A stretch of DNA of 64,000 nt, taken from contig CAVWFQ010000003.1 of assembly GCA_963754335.1 (NCBI GenBank), positions 1,054,001 through 1,118,000 on the forward strand. Direction: 5' to 3'. A program made the position numbers and the translations under genes. Below the pieces are notes generated by a model. That model made no database searches. It was not told the DNA's origin and was given only the letters and a program-made list of their open reading frames with translations. How positions within the stretch are numbered: position 1 is the first letter of the stretch; the number at the start of each line of letters is the position of its first letter. Positions 29,004 to 38,582 of the stretch are shown here, in pieces. The DNA comes from JBBSDP01 sp963754335. GTDB lineage: Bacteria > Planctomycetota > Phycisphaerae > Tepidisphaerales > Tepidisphaeraceae.

Positions 29004-29557
29004 CAGCTTGCTCCGCGCAGTCGCGGCCTGTCCTGAGCCCGGTCGAAGGACCGGGTGCGCGGCGGGTGAGCGGTGGCGGACGGGATGAAGACCGGGCCGA
29101 AACCCATTTTTGTCAATATCTCGTCTTCCTTGCGGTGCATCTGGCGGAATCCCGATTCGGTTTTATCGTCGAACCCGACCAGGTGCAATGTACCGTGCAG
29201 GGCGTACAAAAGCAGTTCCCGCCGGATTTCGATGCTTCGCGATCGAGCCTGCCGGATCGCATGGGGAACGCAAATGATGATTTCGCCGCTACTTACGCGT
29301 CCGCGGGAATCGCAATCAAGCGGAAAGGTCAAAACATCGGTGGGGCCGGAAATGCCCATGAATTGCTCGTGCAGCCTCGACATGGTCGTGTCCCCGACGA
29401 GCGCAATAGAGATGTCGGTCAGGGACGGCCGGAGGATGGCGATTGCGCCGGTCAGGCCGCGACGAAGAAACTGGACATACCGCCGTCCCGCGCGCGCCGT
29501 GATCTCCAATCGGACCGAAGCCGGAAGGAGTTTTGAACGCCGATTGCGGCGGGTCAT
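29003..29557 (-). CDS. ybeY: Endoribonuclease YbeY
   Basis: 185 residues. rRNA maturation/quality-control metalloprotein. The N-terminal MTRRNRRSKLLPASVRLEI is followed by the core with STDVLTFP-like (GPTDVLTFPLD), GEIIICVPHA and the zinc motif HGTLHLVGFDDKTE. The usual third ligand (HGxLHLxGYDH) is Asp instead of His. The last 20 or so residues (RSFDRAQDRPRL) come from a dispersed repeat that has extended the reading frame. It overlaps the upstream HD gene by 4 nt (ATGA) and the downstream CNNM gene by 1 nt, the classic phoH-HD-ybeY-CNNM order. Confidence 0.92.
   Translation of the reverse strand: MTRRNRRSKLLPASVRLEITARAGRRYVQFLRRGLTGAIAILRPSLTDISIALVGDTTMSRLHEQFMGISGPTDVLTFPLDCDSRGRVSSGEIIICVPHAIRQARSRSIEIRRELLLYALHGTLHLVGFDDKTESGFRQMHRKEDEILTKMGFGPVFIPSATAHPPRTRSFDRAQDRPRLRGAS
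29038..29055. repeat. Dispersed hairpin repeat inside ybeY
   Basis: CCCGGTC-GAAG-GACCGGG forms a 7-bp stem with a GAAG loop, within the CCTGAGCCCGGTCGAAGGAC type of sequence that recurs in many bacterial genomes. It lies in the last codons of ybeY. Confidence 0.7.
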
Positions 29558-31845
29558 GCGCTGCGGACCGCGGTGACCGGCGCTGAAGGAGCCGGCGCCG
29601 GCCGCGCCGAAAGAGCCGGGTAGGCGATACGGCCGTGGTAAATGCCCAGAATGGTCTTGATCATCGAGCGTTCCATCAGTTCCAGCTCGCGCATGGTCAG
29701 GTCGCATTCGTCGAATTGCCCGTCTAGCAGGCGTTTCATCGCCAGTTCGTGTACCAATCCCTCCACGCGGCTTCCGGTCGGCTCGGCCATGGCGCGGCAG
29801 GCGCTTTCCACGGCGTCGGCGAGCATCACGATCGCGACTTCGCGCGTCTTTGGCTTGGGGCCGGGATAGCGATACTGCGTGTCGCTGATGGCGGGCTGAT
29901 CAGGCTGGCGCTCCTCCTGCTGGGTGCGAGCCTGATGGAAGAAATATTCGACGAGCGTCGTGCCATGATGTTGCTGAATAAACGGCAGAACACTGCCGGG
30001 CAGATTGTATTCCCGCGCCATCTCGATTCCATCTTTTACGTGCCCGATGATGATCAGCAGCGAGACGCTGGGATTAAGATGGATGTGGCGGTTTTCCCGT
30101 CCGGCCTGATTCTCGATGAAATATTCGGCCTTGTTGATCTTTCCGACGTCGTGGTAGTAGGCGGCGACGCGGCAGAGGAGGGAATCCGCCCCGATCGCCT
30201 CGGCGGCTGCTTCGGAAAGCGTCGCGACCTGGAGGCTGTGATTGTAAGTGCCCGGCGCCTCGACGGCCAGCCTGCGCAGCAGGGGCTGACTCGCATCCGC
30301 CAGCTCCAAGAGGGTCATGCTGGTTGTGATCCGGAATGCCTTTTCGACAAACGGGAGGATGCCGAGCATCACGAAGCCCGCGCCCAGGCCGGCGGCGCCG
30401 GCATACAGGCAATTCTGAAAAATAAACGGCCAGGGATCGAATGCCAGCGCGCCCTCGGCTGCGGTTGCGACTGCCATCGCCAGCGCCGCCGCGCCGCCCA
30501 CCTCGATCAGCTTGCTGCGTGTTCGAATTTCGTCGAGCAGGAAACATGCCGTGAGAAGCCCGACCCAGATGATGATGAAAAACGCGATTCCCTGGTTCAG
30601 CGCGATGGTCGCCAGCACGGCGTGCATCGTTCCGATGCCGATGGCCGTGCGCTGGTCGTATGCGATCGTCAGGATCATCGCCACCAGCAGGGTGGGGCCG
30701 GTTCCAAAAAGGTAAAGCGGCACGTTGCTCGTGGCCGCAACCTGATCGACCAGAAGCATGGAAACCAGCAGCCCCACGATCGCCATGCCACGGGTGTGAT
30801 TCTTGACCACCCGCGGCTGATATCGCGCAATGTAAAGGCTGAGCACCACGGTCACGATGAATGCAATGCAGATGATCCCGACCCGAGACTCCCAGCGGGA
30901 ATCGCGAAGGCTCGAAACGTATTCCTTGTGCTCGGCGTGGAGCAGATCCCAATCCTGCTGGCTGAGAGCGCGATGCGTCCCCTTGTAAACCAGTGGCGTA
31001 TCGACCGGGAAATATTTGAGGGCGTCTTTTTCGGTGACTGATTCGGACGCCTGATCGGCGGCCTGCGCAGTAGCGATCGCATCGAGATCGTGAGTCGGGC
31101 GAATCAGCGAGAGCGTCAACTCCGCCAATTTGGGTTGAAGCACCAGGATGAAATGACGCCGGGCCAGGTCGCTCACGATCGAGCGCAGCTCGTCGCTTTT
31201 CGGATAAAAAGTGCGGGCCGGATTGATGACCCCGCCCCCATCGATCCGAACGTCGCGCCGGGCGCGGATGTCGTCGCGGCGATCGGACTTGTTCAGAACG
31301 TAAATCGGGAATTGCTCGCCGTTGAAGAAGATGTGATCGTCGCGCAGCGCCTGGACGAACGAGGTGACCCGCTTGTTGTAGGCGTTGCGCCCCTCGGTCG
31401 AAATATATCGCCGTAACGCTGTGACCGATCCGCTGTCGAATATGTCGCGAATGTCCTCGGGCAACTCGGCTGTGGGGCTGGTGGGAATCCGGTCAGGCAG
31501 GTCCTCGAGCGATTTTTCGACATCACTCCAAAGGTCGCCATTCACCTTATAGATGCGCGGCTCGGACTCGCGGCGTTCGCGTTTGCGCTGATTCAGCAGG
31601 TCCTTGTCAGAATAGGTGAAGGCAACGCGGCTGACGATGTCGTGCGAGATCCACTGCCCCGGCCGGTAAGGCATCACGTCCTGGCGCAGCATCAGAATCA
31701 GCGCGCAGAGTACGCAGAATCCCACCGCGATGGCGATGGAATTGACGATCCCGTCTTCCTTCAATTTTTGCCAACTCGCCCGCCTCGGTTCCGGACGATT
31801 CTTACGAATCTCCGATCGGCGCGAGCGGCTCTTGGTGCTTAACAT
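29554..31845 (-). CDS. 7TM-HD phosphohydrolase (YqfF/PgpH-like)
   Basis: About 763 residues. Architecture: one N-terminal helix (IAIAVGFCVLCALILML), a large extracytoplasmic 7TMR-HDED domain (about 60-330), seven membrane helices (about 335-530) and a cytoplasmic HD domain with the metal motif around YNHSLQVATLSEAA, AAYYHDVGKINKAEY and QQHHGTTLVEYF. PgpH-type members hydrolyse c-di-AMP. ATG at 31845 is preferred to an in-frame ATG 45 nt upstream, as neither has a strong ribosome site. It lies between phoH and ybeY. Confidence 0.9.
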   Translation of the reverse strand: MLSTKSRSRRSEIRKNRPEPRRASWQKLKEDGIVNSIAIAVGFCVLCALILMLRQDVMPYRPGQWISHDIVSRVAFTYSDKDLLNQRKRERRESEPRIYKVNGDLWSDVEKSLEDLPDRIPTSPTAELPEDIRDIFDSGSVTALRRYISTEGRNAYNKRVTSFVQALRDDHIFFNGEQFPIYVLNKSDRRDDIRARRDVRIDGGGVINPARTFYPKSDELRSIVSDLARRHFILVLQPKLAELTLSLIRPTHDLDAIATAQAADQASESVTEKDALKYFPVDTPLVYKGTHRALSQQDWDLLHAEHKEYVSSLRDSRWESRVGIICIAFIVTVVLSLYIARYQPRVVKNHTRGMAIVGLLVSMLLVDQVAATSNVPLYLFGTGPTLLVAMILTIAYDQRTAIGIGTMHAVLATIALNQGIAFFIIIWVGLLTACFLLDEIRTRSKLIEVGGAAALAMAVATAAEGALAFDPWPFIFQNCLYAGAAGLGAGFVMLGILPFVEKAFRITTSMTLLELADASQPLLRRLAVEAPGTYNHSLQVATLSEAAAEAIGADSLLCRVAAYYHDVGKINKAEYFIENQAGRENRHIHLNPSVSLLIIIGHVKDGIEMAREYNLPGSVLPFIQQHHGTTLVEYFFHQARTQQEERQPDQPAISDTQYRYPGPKPKTREVAIVMLADAVESACRAMAEPTGSRVEGLVHELAMKRLLDGQFDECDLTMRELELMERSMIKTILGIYHGRIAYPALSARPAPAPSAPVTAVRSA

Positions 31846-31936
31846 AGTCTTCGCTGGTTGATGCCGGGTACGTTCCCGATTGCATTTCATTTGCGCCGGG
31901 CGATGGATCGCTCGGCAAGCAAACGCAAGACCGCAA

Positions 31937-32887
31937 TCAGTTACCGGACTCGTATGCGTTCACAATACTTTGCACGAGCCGGTGGCGGACAATGTCCGTC
32001 TTTTCCAGCTCGACGGCGGCGATCCCTTTGATCCCGCGCAATTTTTCCACGGCGTCAACCAGGCCGCTCCGCGTCCCTTCGGGCAAATCGACCTGGCTGA
32101 CATCTCCGGTAACGATCATTTTCGAATCGTGGCCCAGACGCGTGAGAAACATGAGCATCTGTGCCGCCGTCGTGTTTTGTGCCTCGTCGAGAATGATCAC
32201 GCTGTCATTGAGCGTTCGCCCGCGCATAAAGGCGAGCGGGATCACCTCGATCACGTCATTGACCATAAATCGCTTAACCTGCTCGAAATCCATCATGTCG
32301 TGCAAAGCGTCAAACAGGGGGCGCAGGTATGGGTTCACCTTCGCCTGCAAATCTCCCGGCAAGAATCCCAGTCGCTCGCCGGCTTCCACGGCTGGACGGG
32401 CCAAGACCAGCCGCCGGGATTGGCCGTGCTTGAGCATGCTGGCCGCGGCAGCAACGGCAAGATACGTCTTGCCGGTGCCGGCAGGCCCGGTGCAAAACGT
32501 CAGGTCATGACTGACGATTGCCTCCACGTACCGCTTTTGACCGTCCGTCTTAGGGCGGATGGCAACGCCCTTGGCGTATACATCAATCTCCTCGGCCGAC
32601 CGTTCCCGTTTTTCATCGACCGCCCGGCCGATCGCCTGGCCGACATCTTCGACGCTCAGCCAATCCTGCCGCCGCAGCTTTTTCTGCATCTGGTCGAAAA
32701 CGGCCGCTGCCTTTCCAACCTGCTCCCGGTCGCCCGAGAGCCGAATTTCGTCGGCACGACTCGTGACTGTTACGCCGAAAGTGTCCCGGATCATGCGCAG
32801 ATATCGATCCGCCGACCCGAAGAGGGCGAGTTTCTTGTCCGGTTGTTCCAGTGTGATGTTCAGATCCACGAGCGTCGGACCATACAA
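31937..32887 (-). CDS. phoH: PhoH-family ATPase
   Basis: 316 residues. P-loop ATPase of the PhoH/PhoH-like family with Walker A GPAGTGKTY, Walker B VIILDEAQN and the conserved RARPAVEAGERLGFLPGD and VTGDVSQVDLP segments; role in RNA metabolism and stress inferred from the family. The frame begins at a TTG directly preceded by AAGGA; a GTG at 32869 or a different start is possible. Member of the cdsA-phoH-HD-ybeY-CNNM operon. Confidence 0.92.
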   Translation of the reverse strand: MYGPTLVDLNITLEQPDKKLALFGSADRYLRMIRDTFGVTVTSRADEIRLSGDREQVGKAAAVFDQMQKKLRRQDWLSVEDVGQAIGRAVDEKRERSAEEIDVYAKGVAIRPKTDGQKRYVEAIVSHDLTFCTGPAGTGKTYLAVAAAASMLKHGQSRRLVLARPAVEAGERLGFLPGDLQAKVNPYLRPLFDALHDMMDFEQVKRFMVNDVIEVIPLAFMRGRTLNDSVIILDEAQNTTAAQMLMFLTRLGHDSKMIVTGDVSQVDLPEGTRSGLVDAVEKLRGIKGIAAVELEKTDIVRHRLVQSIVNAYESGN

Positions 32888-33014
32888 TCCTTGTTGCGTC
32901 CCACGGGACGAACGACCCTATTTTCACCATGTCGGCTCGAAAAGTCGAGTCCTGATCGGTCCAATAACAGGTAATTGCTGGAGAGCCCCTTTTTGCGCGT
33001 TAAATCGTGCGGAT

Positions 33015-33962
33015 TCAATGGTTTGGGAGGGGAATTGTGGCAAACAGGCTGAATAGAAGATAGGCAAAAGGCGCCGTGAGTAGGGGGCTGTCAATGACAT
33101 CGAGGATTCCCCCAAAGCCCGGAATCAGTCGGCCGCTGTCCTTTACCTGGGCATCGCGTTTCATGAGGCTCTCCAGAAGATCGCCAACTTGGCCGATTCC
33201 CCCGAGCAGAACGCCGAAAACAAATCCGCGGAATGGGCTCAAGTAGACTTCCGGGACGAAAGGCGCGCACGCCACCCCGACCAGCCCGGCCGTCAAAACG
33301 CCGCACGCGAGTCCCTCCCAGGTTTTCCCCGGACTGAGCCAGGGGATGAGTTTATGGCGGCCGATCGCCTTACCCCCGAAAAACGCGCCGATATCGGTGA
33401 ATTTGACCACCAGCAGAATCATCAGAACGACCATGGTGCTTCCACGAAAGCCCGATGAGTGATAGGAACGTTTTACTCGAATCGCCATCAAGAACCACCC
33501 CAGGCCCCCGAGATAGAGCGTGGCCAACACCGTTCCGGCCATGCGCACGATGGCATCGGCACTCTCGCGTTCCAGCGCCCGGCGCAGCGCCGACAAAAGC
33601 ATCACAAAGACGACAATAAAGGCGAGGGTTGAAGCAGCGACGATTCGAAACCCGGAAAACTGCGTCAGGAAGGCGTGAATCACCAATGCTCCCGACCCCG
33701 CCGTCGCGATAATGCGATAGGGCTGAACTCGCTCCGCCGTGAACAGGATCGCGAGCTCAGTCACCGCCAGCGGAAGAATGATCAAAAGCAAAACCAGCAA
33801 ACCGGCCCCGGCGATGCCCGCCACATTCGGGTCGTTGGGATGGATGTGTTTCATCCACGGCGTCGTCCATCGCTCGAATTCCCAATCAACCCAAAGCAAA
33901 ACGAACAGCCCCGCAAGCATGAGCGGACCGAAAGTCAGCCGGTTACGCAGTGAGGATTCCAT
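33015..33962 (-). CDS. cdsA: Phosphatidate cytidylyltransferase
   Basis: 315 residues, polytopic membrane protein making CDP-diacylglycerol from phosphatidate and CTP, the entry to phospholipid synthesis. Eight or so hydrophobic helices are visible, and the C-terminal family signature LMKRDAQVKDSGRLIPGFGG followed by ILDVIDSPLLTAP is present. The ATG at 33962 is clear. It lies 127 nt upstream of phoH on the same strand. Confidence 0.93.
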   Translation of the reverse strand: MESSLRNRLTFGPLMLAGLFVLLWVDWEFERWTTPWMKHIHPNDPNVAGIAGAGLLVLLLIILPLAVTELAILFTAERVQPYRIIATAGSGALVIHAFLTQFSGFRIVAASTLAFIVVFVMLLSALRRALERESADAIVRMAGTVLATLYLGGLGWFLMAIRVKRSYHSSGFRGSTMVVLMILLVVKFTDIGAFFGGKAIGRHKLIPWLSPGKTWEGLACGVLTAGLVGVACAPFVPEVYLSPFRGFVFGVLLGGIGQVGDLLESLMKRDAQVKDSGRLIPGFGGILDVIDSPLLTAPFAYLLFSLFATIPLPNH

Positions 33963-33975
33963 GGTCGCTTCGTTC

Positions 33976-34038
33976 GTAGTGCGGCCTTCAGGCCGTATCT
34001 TCTCTTCTTGGTAAGATACGGGCTGAAGCCCGCACTAC
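33976..34038. repeat. 26-bp inverted repeat, two mismatches
   Basis: Arms 33976-34001 and 34013-34038 of the GTAGTGCGGGCTTCAGCCC type, itself internally palindromic. It sits in the divergent gap between cdsA and a lipoprotein gene, so it is not simply a terminator. Confidence 0.75.
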
Positions 34039-34149
34039 AAACCAACTGGCGTTTATCGGAAGAGAAGTATTCAATCCCGCGCATTTATGGTTACACTTTC
34101 CACACTGCCATCGCCGGCGGCAGGAAAGAGGAAACGAAAGGAGTTTTTC

Positions 34150-34491
34150 ATGGCGAGGTATTCGACGGCCGCGATTTGTGTATTTGCGGCCCTACTGATG
34201 AGCGGTTGCCAGTCACTGCCGGGGACGACGGCGGTGACCTACACGGTCGGCCAGGAATTGCCTGAGCTGACGACGGTGAAAACGCCCGCCAAATTCGCGC
34301 TGTATGCGGGGGAAAGCGATAAGCCGATCTGGTCCGATCAACTCGGAGTCGGCGACGAATACGGCTTTGTGAAACGCGCCGATGGTCTGGTATACGGCGT
34401 GGCCAGAGGACAGGACATCCCGCTGCCCGCCTCGAAGGCCACCGCTTATTTCTGGAGGCGCGAGGATCAGCGCTCCGTAGCCGATGAATAA
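34150..34491 (+). CDS. Small lipoprotein 1
   Basis: 113 residues with signal peptide and lipobox LLMSGC (Cys20). The rest is a small beta-rich domain (AKFALYAGESDKPIWSDQLG, then DEYGFVKRADGLVYGVARG). AAGGAG lies 8 nt before the ATG. The pattern of a small aliphatic/Tyr-Gly domain is repeated in the next gene, so the two are likely paralogues. Function unknown. Confidence 0.72.
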   Translation: MARYSTAAICVFAALLMSGCQSLPGTTAVTYTVGQELPELTTVKTPAKFALYAGESDKPIWSDQLGVGDEYGFVKRADGLVYGVARGQDIPLPASKATAYFWRREDQRSVADE

Positions 34492-34543
34492 AAGGCGCTC
34501 GATACGGCCCATGCCCGTCCGCGTGCCGGGAAGGAAATGACGC

Positions 34544-34861
34544 ATGCGTCGATCCCGATTTCCGTTAGCGATCATCATGGCGTCTCTGCTGGCTTTGGCC
34601 GGCGGATGCATGCATTCGAAAGGCTCAACGAGAATCACCGAATTTCACATGGGAGGGGCGGCAACGTACGTCTACGCGCCGGAGGACGGCACCTACGAAC
34701 TTTACGGCTCATCCATCGGTGGCGGACGAAAAGCCATCTACGAGTTGAGCAAGGGGGATCAGATCGGATTCCGACCGGGGGATTCGGGAAAAGTGATTGC
34801 CGTCGCCGGGCCGGATGAGATCGAGCTGCCGGATGCGGGGTATTACTGGCAGAAGAAGTAA
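34544..34861 (+). CDS. Small lipoprotein 2
   Basis: 105 residues; lipobox LALAGGC (Cys22); a domain with ATYVYAPEDGTYELYGSSIG and GDQIGFRPGDSGK and a C-terminal ELPDAGYYWQKK that parallels ATAYFWRRED of lipoprotein 1. A GGAAGGAA site precedes the ATG. Both genes likely form one transcript (52-nt gap). Function unknown. Confidence 0.72.
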   Translation: MRRSRFPLAIIMASLLALAGGCMHSKGSTRITEFHMGGAATYVYAPEDGTYELYGSSIGGGRKAIYELSKGDQIGFRPGDSGKVIAVAGPDEIELPDAGYYWQKK

Positions 34862-34899
34862 GTTCCGGCAATAAATGAATGGTTCAGAGATTCGATGGG

Positions 34900-34905
34900 T
34901 ATAAT
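34900..34905 (+). promoter_or_regulatory. -10 box of a leaderless promoter
   Basis: TATAAT ends 6 nt before the antitoxin ATG, so transcription should start at or next to the start codon. No good -35 box is visible. Confidence 0.45.
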
Positions 34906-34911
34906 CAAGCA

Positions 34912-35142
34912 ATGCCAACTCACACGATTGAGGCAATCTTCGAGAATGGAGTGCTTCGCCCCCTCACCCCGTTGCGAGGTATTGCCGAGCATGATCGCGT
35001 GAACGTCACGCTAAGCTTCCCTTCAGCGTCAACTGTGGCACTCGCCGAATTGTCTGGAACCCTTCCCGACGAGGACTCCGTCGAAATGCTCAGAATCGTA
35101 AAGCAAGAGTTCGAACAGGTTGACCCGAATGATTGGAAATAG
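34912..35142 (+). CDS. DUF104/AF2212-like antitoxin
   Basis: 76 residues: HTIEAIFENGVLRPLTPLRG followed by EHDRVNVTLSF, the small beta-barrel antitoxin fold of the AF2212-like family that pairs with PIN toxins. The C-terminal part (EMLRIVKQEFEQVDP) is the likely toxin-binding helix. It overlaps the toxin start by 23 nt, as expected for a coupled pair. Confidence 0.85.
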   Translation: MPTHTIEAIFENGVLRPLTPLRGIAEHDRVNVTLSFPSASTVALAELSGTLPDEDSVEMLRIVKQEFEQVDPNDWK

Positions 35143-35518
35143 CCTCGCTTTAGATACGAGCTTTGCGATCCGATTATTGAACGGCGACCCTGCCGCAGCT
35201 GCACTTACCACGGCTTATAGCGATACCTGGATTCCGGCGACCGCGATCGGTGAGTTGCGATTCGGAGCCGTCAATTCCCGCAATTCGGTGGTAAATCTAG
35301 CCCGCATCGATGCCCTGATTGCCGCTTGACGTGTGGCCGATACGTCGAAATCGACCGCGGCCATCTACGCCGACATCCGGTTGCTGCTGAAGATGAAAGG
35401 GCGGCCCATTCCGGAAAATGACATCTGGATTGCCGCCGCATGTCGGGAAATGGGAATGCCGCTTGCCACCGACGATGACCACTTCAGGTTTGTCGATGGA
35501 CTGGTTATTTGTCGATGA
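35120..35518 (+). pseudogene. vapC: VapC-like PIN toxin with in-frame TGA
   Basis: PIN-domain ribonuclease toxin interrupted by a TGA at 35327-35329 in an otherwise continuous frame. Upstream: SLALDTSFAIRLL (first Asp) and PATAIGELRFGA (Glu). Downstream, same frame: GRPIPENDIWIAAACREMG (third acid) and PLATDDDHFRFVDGL (fourth). All four catalytic acids are present but are split by the stop, so as written the toxin is inactive. It could be a natural inactivation, tolerated because the antitoxin remains, or a base-call error. Confidence 0.75.
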
Positions 35519-35561
35519 TCGAAATTTATTTCCCAATGAGGTCGCCACCGCGGCATTCGGC

Positions 35562-38548
35562 ATGGAATCGGCTGATCTGGAAGAACGCACGAAAGCGATC
35601 GGTCGCGAGATATTCGCGCGGGCGCGGCATGCGCATTCCGGACTCATCGACGGATGGCTCGAACGCTCCCTCATGAACTGGGGGATGTCGGACGACCGGG
35701 TCAAGGCGCAGCTCTTTCGGTTTGTGGATGTTCTTCCGACGCTGCTCACTCCAAGTGCGATCAACGGCCATCTGCGGGAATATCTCTGTCCGGTGCGCGA
35801 TGGCCTGCCCGAATTGGCCTCGAGCGCGATTGGCCGGCTGGCGGACGAGGGGTGGATGGCAAAGGTCTCCGCCGCGGCGACGCGGTGGGGGGCGCGGAAG
35901 ATGGCGCGGCGGTTTATCGCCGCTTCGGATCTTCCTGAGGCGATTGACGCGATTGCGCGAATGCGCCGCGAGCGTCTCGGATTTACGATCGATCTTCTCG
36001 GCGAAGCCGTCTTGTCCGAGACGGAGGCGGTGAAATATCAGAAAGCGTACCTGCGGGTGATCGGAGGGCTCGGCAGCGCGGCGCTTCGCTGGGAGCGCGA
36101 CGAATTGATCGACCATGCGCCATGGGGAAAGCTGACGATCGCCAATGTGTCAATCAAGCTCTCTTCCCTCTTCAGCCAGTTTGATCCGATCGATCCCAAG
36201 GGGACGAGCGACGCCGTGCGCGAGCGGCTCCGCCCCATCCTGCGATCGGCCCGGCGGCACAACACGTTCGTCAACATCGACATGGAGCAGTTTTCCTTCA
36301 AGGATCTCACGCTTCGAATCTTTCAGGAGATTTTCGAAGAAGAAGAGTTCCGCGACTGGTCTGACGTCGGCATCGTTGTACAGGCCTATTTGCGCAGCGC
36401 CGGCGATGACCTGCAAATGCTCGCCGATTTCACGAGAAGGCGCGGCACGCCCATCTCGGTCCGGCTCGTCAAAGGGGCCTATTGGGATTACGAGCGGGTG
36501 ATCGCCGAGCAAAACAATTGGCCGCTGCCGGTCTTTGCGAACAAATCCGAGACCGACGCCAATTACGAACGCCAGACTACATTCCTGGCTGAGCATTGCG
36601 ATTTTCTTCGCCCGGCGATCGGGAGCCACAACATTCGGAGCATCGCCAAAGCGCTCGCTCTGGCCGAATCGCGCGGACTGCCGCCGCGAACCGTCGAATT
36701 TCAAATGCTCTATGGGATGGCCGACCCGGTGAAGGCCGCGCTGGTCGCAATGGGCCAGCGGGTGCGCGTCTACACGCCATTTGGCGAACTTCTGCCAGGG
36801 ATGGCCTATCTGGTCCGGCGACTGCTTGAAAACACCTCCAATGAATCATTCTTGCGGGCCGGCTTCCTGGAGCAGGTGCCCGAGGAGACTTTGCTGATGA
36901 ATCCGACACAAATTCCCGCGCCTGCGCCGGCACGAACAACACGATGCGACAACTCGATCGACGCATCAGGTTCAACCAGCGCGTTTACCAATGAGCCGCT
37001 GAGCGATTTCACCCGAGCGGACGTGCGCCAGGCGATGCAGAAAGCGATCGAGTCCGTCGGGCGCCAATTGGGACGCTCATACCCTCTGGTCATCGGCGGA
37101 AAGCGAATCGAAATCGAACGGACGATCGAATCGATCAATCCGTCTCATCTGACCCAGGTGGTCGGCCGAAGCGCCAAGGCTTCGGCACGGCAGGCGGCCG
37201 ACGCGGTCGCCGTCGCCCTCAAAGCGTTTGCGGCCTGGCGCGATTCGGCGCAGCCGCGCGGGCCGGGCTGCTTCTCAAAGCCGCCGAACTGCTCCGCCAG
37301 CGGCGATTCGAACTGGCCGCTTGGGAAATCTTTGAAACGGGCAAGCAATGGCGAGAGGCCGACGCCGATGTCGCCGAGGCCATCGACTATTGCGAATACT
37401 ACGCGCGGCAGATGCTACTGCTGGATTCTCCCCAGCGTCGCAATGTGGCGGGGGAGGAAAATGAATATTTCTATGAGCCGCGCGGCGTCGCGGTCGTCAT
37501 CGCCCCCTGGAATTTTCCGTTGGCGATCCTCTGCGGCATGACCAGCGCCGCATTGGCCGCTGGAAACACCCTCATCATGAAGCCGGCCGAGCAATCGCCG
37601 ATCATCGGCGCGAAGCTGATGGAGGTTTTCGAAGCGGCCGGCTTTCCGCCCGGCGTCGTCAATTTCCTTTCCGGCGACGGCGAAGAAGTCGGCCCCGTCC
37701 TTGTCAATCATCCCGACGTCTCCATCATCGCCTTTACCGGCTCGCGCAAGGTCGGCCTGGCGATCCAGGCGCAGGCCGCCCAGGTGCGCGAGGGGCAGGA
37801 TCACATCAAGCGCGTGATTACCGAGATGGGCGGCAAAAATGCGATCATCGTGGACAGCGACGCCGATCTCGACGAAGCCGTGCATGGCGTCGCCGCCAGC
37901 GCCTTCGGCTACGCCGGCCAGAAGTGCTCCGCCTGTTCGCGGGCTATTGTGCTCGATGGAATTTACGACGCCTTTGTCACCCGCCTCGCAGAAGCGGCTA
38001 AAAGCCTCAGGATCGGACCGGCCGAAGATCCCGCCAACTTCATCGGCCCGGTGATTGATGAAGAATCGCGGCGGCGCATCCTCGCGTACATCGAAAAAGG
38101 AAAGCAGGAAGGTCGGCTCATTTACGCCGCAGATATCGGAGCATTAGCCGAAGAGGGCACTTATGTCTCCCCGCACATCTTTGCGGATGTCGCGCCCGCC
38201 GCGTCGATCGCGCAGGAAGAAATCTTCGGTCCCGTATTGACGGTGATCCGCGCCGCGGACTTGACCGACGCCTTAAAAATTGCCAATGGCACCCAATACG
38301 GCCTGACCGGTGGCCTCTATTCCCGCAGCCCCGCCAACGTCGACCGCGTGCGAAGAGAATTCCGCGTCGGAAACCTCTATATCAATCGGAAGATCACCGG
38401 CGCCCTGATCGACCGCCAACCCTTCGGCGGTTTCAAGCTTTCGGGTGGAGGGATCAAAGCGGGTGGGCCGGATTATCTGCTGAACTTTGTCGAGCCAAGA
38501 ACGATTACCGAGAACACGCTTCGCCACGGATTCGCCCCCGCGGAGTAA
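35562..38548 (+). CDS. putA: Bifunctional proline dehydrogenase/P5C dehydrogenase (1 frame break)
   Basis: About 995 codons. The N-terminal PRODH barrel oxidises proline with FAD (VSIKLSSLFSQFDPIDP; SVRLVKGAYWDYE; YGMADPVKAALVAMGQRVRVYTPFG); the C-terminal aldehyde dehydrogenase oxidises the semialdehyde to glutamate with NAD+ (EMGGKNAIIVDSDAD with the general base, GYAGQKCSACSR with the catalytic Cys, and SGGGIKAGGPDYLLNF). A base is missing near 37257: restoring it gives QPRRAGLLLKAAELL between the domains. Start 35562 is chosen because earlier in-frame starts overlap vapC. It is a fused protein of the branch without a DNA-binding N-terminus. Confidence 0.92.
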
Positions 38549-38582
38549 GTCCGCTCGAGTTTGTAATGCAGACTCTTCCGCG

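Noticed and set aside
29749..31041. 430-codon plus-strand ORF opposite the HD gene
   Set aside because: Antisense of the 7TM-HD gene; His/Asp/Gln-rich translation typical of a GC-rich shadow frame.
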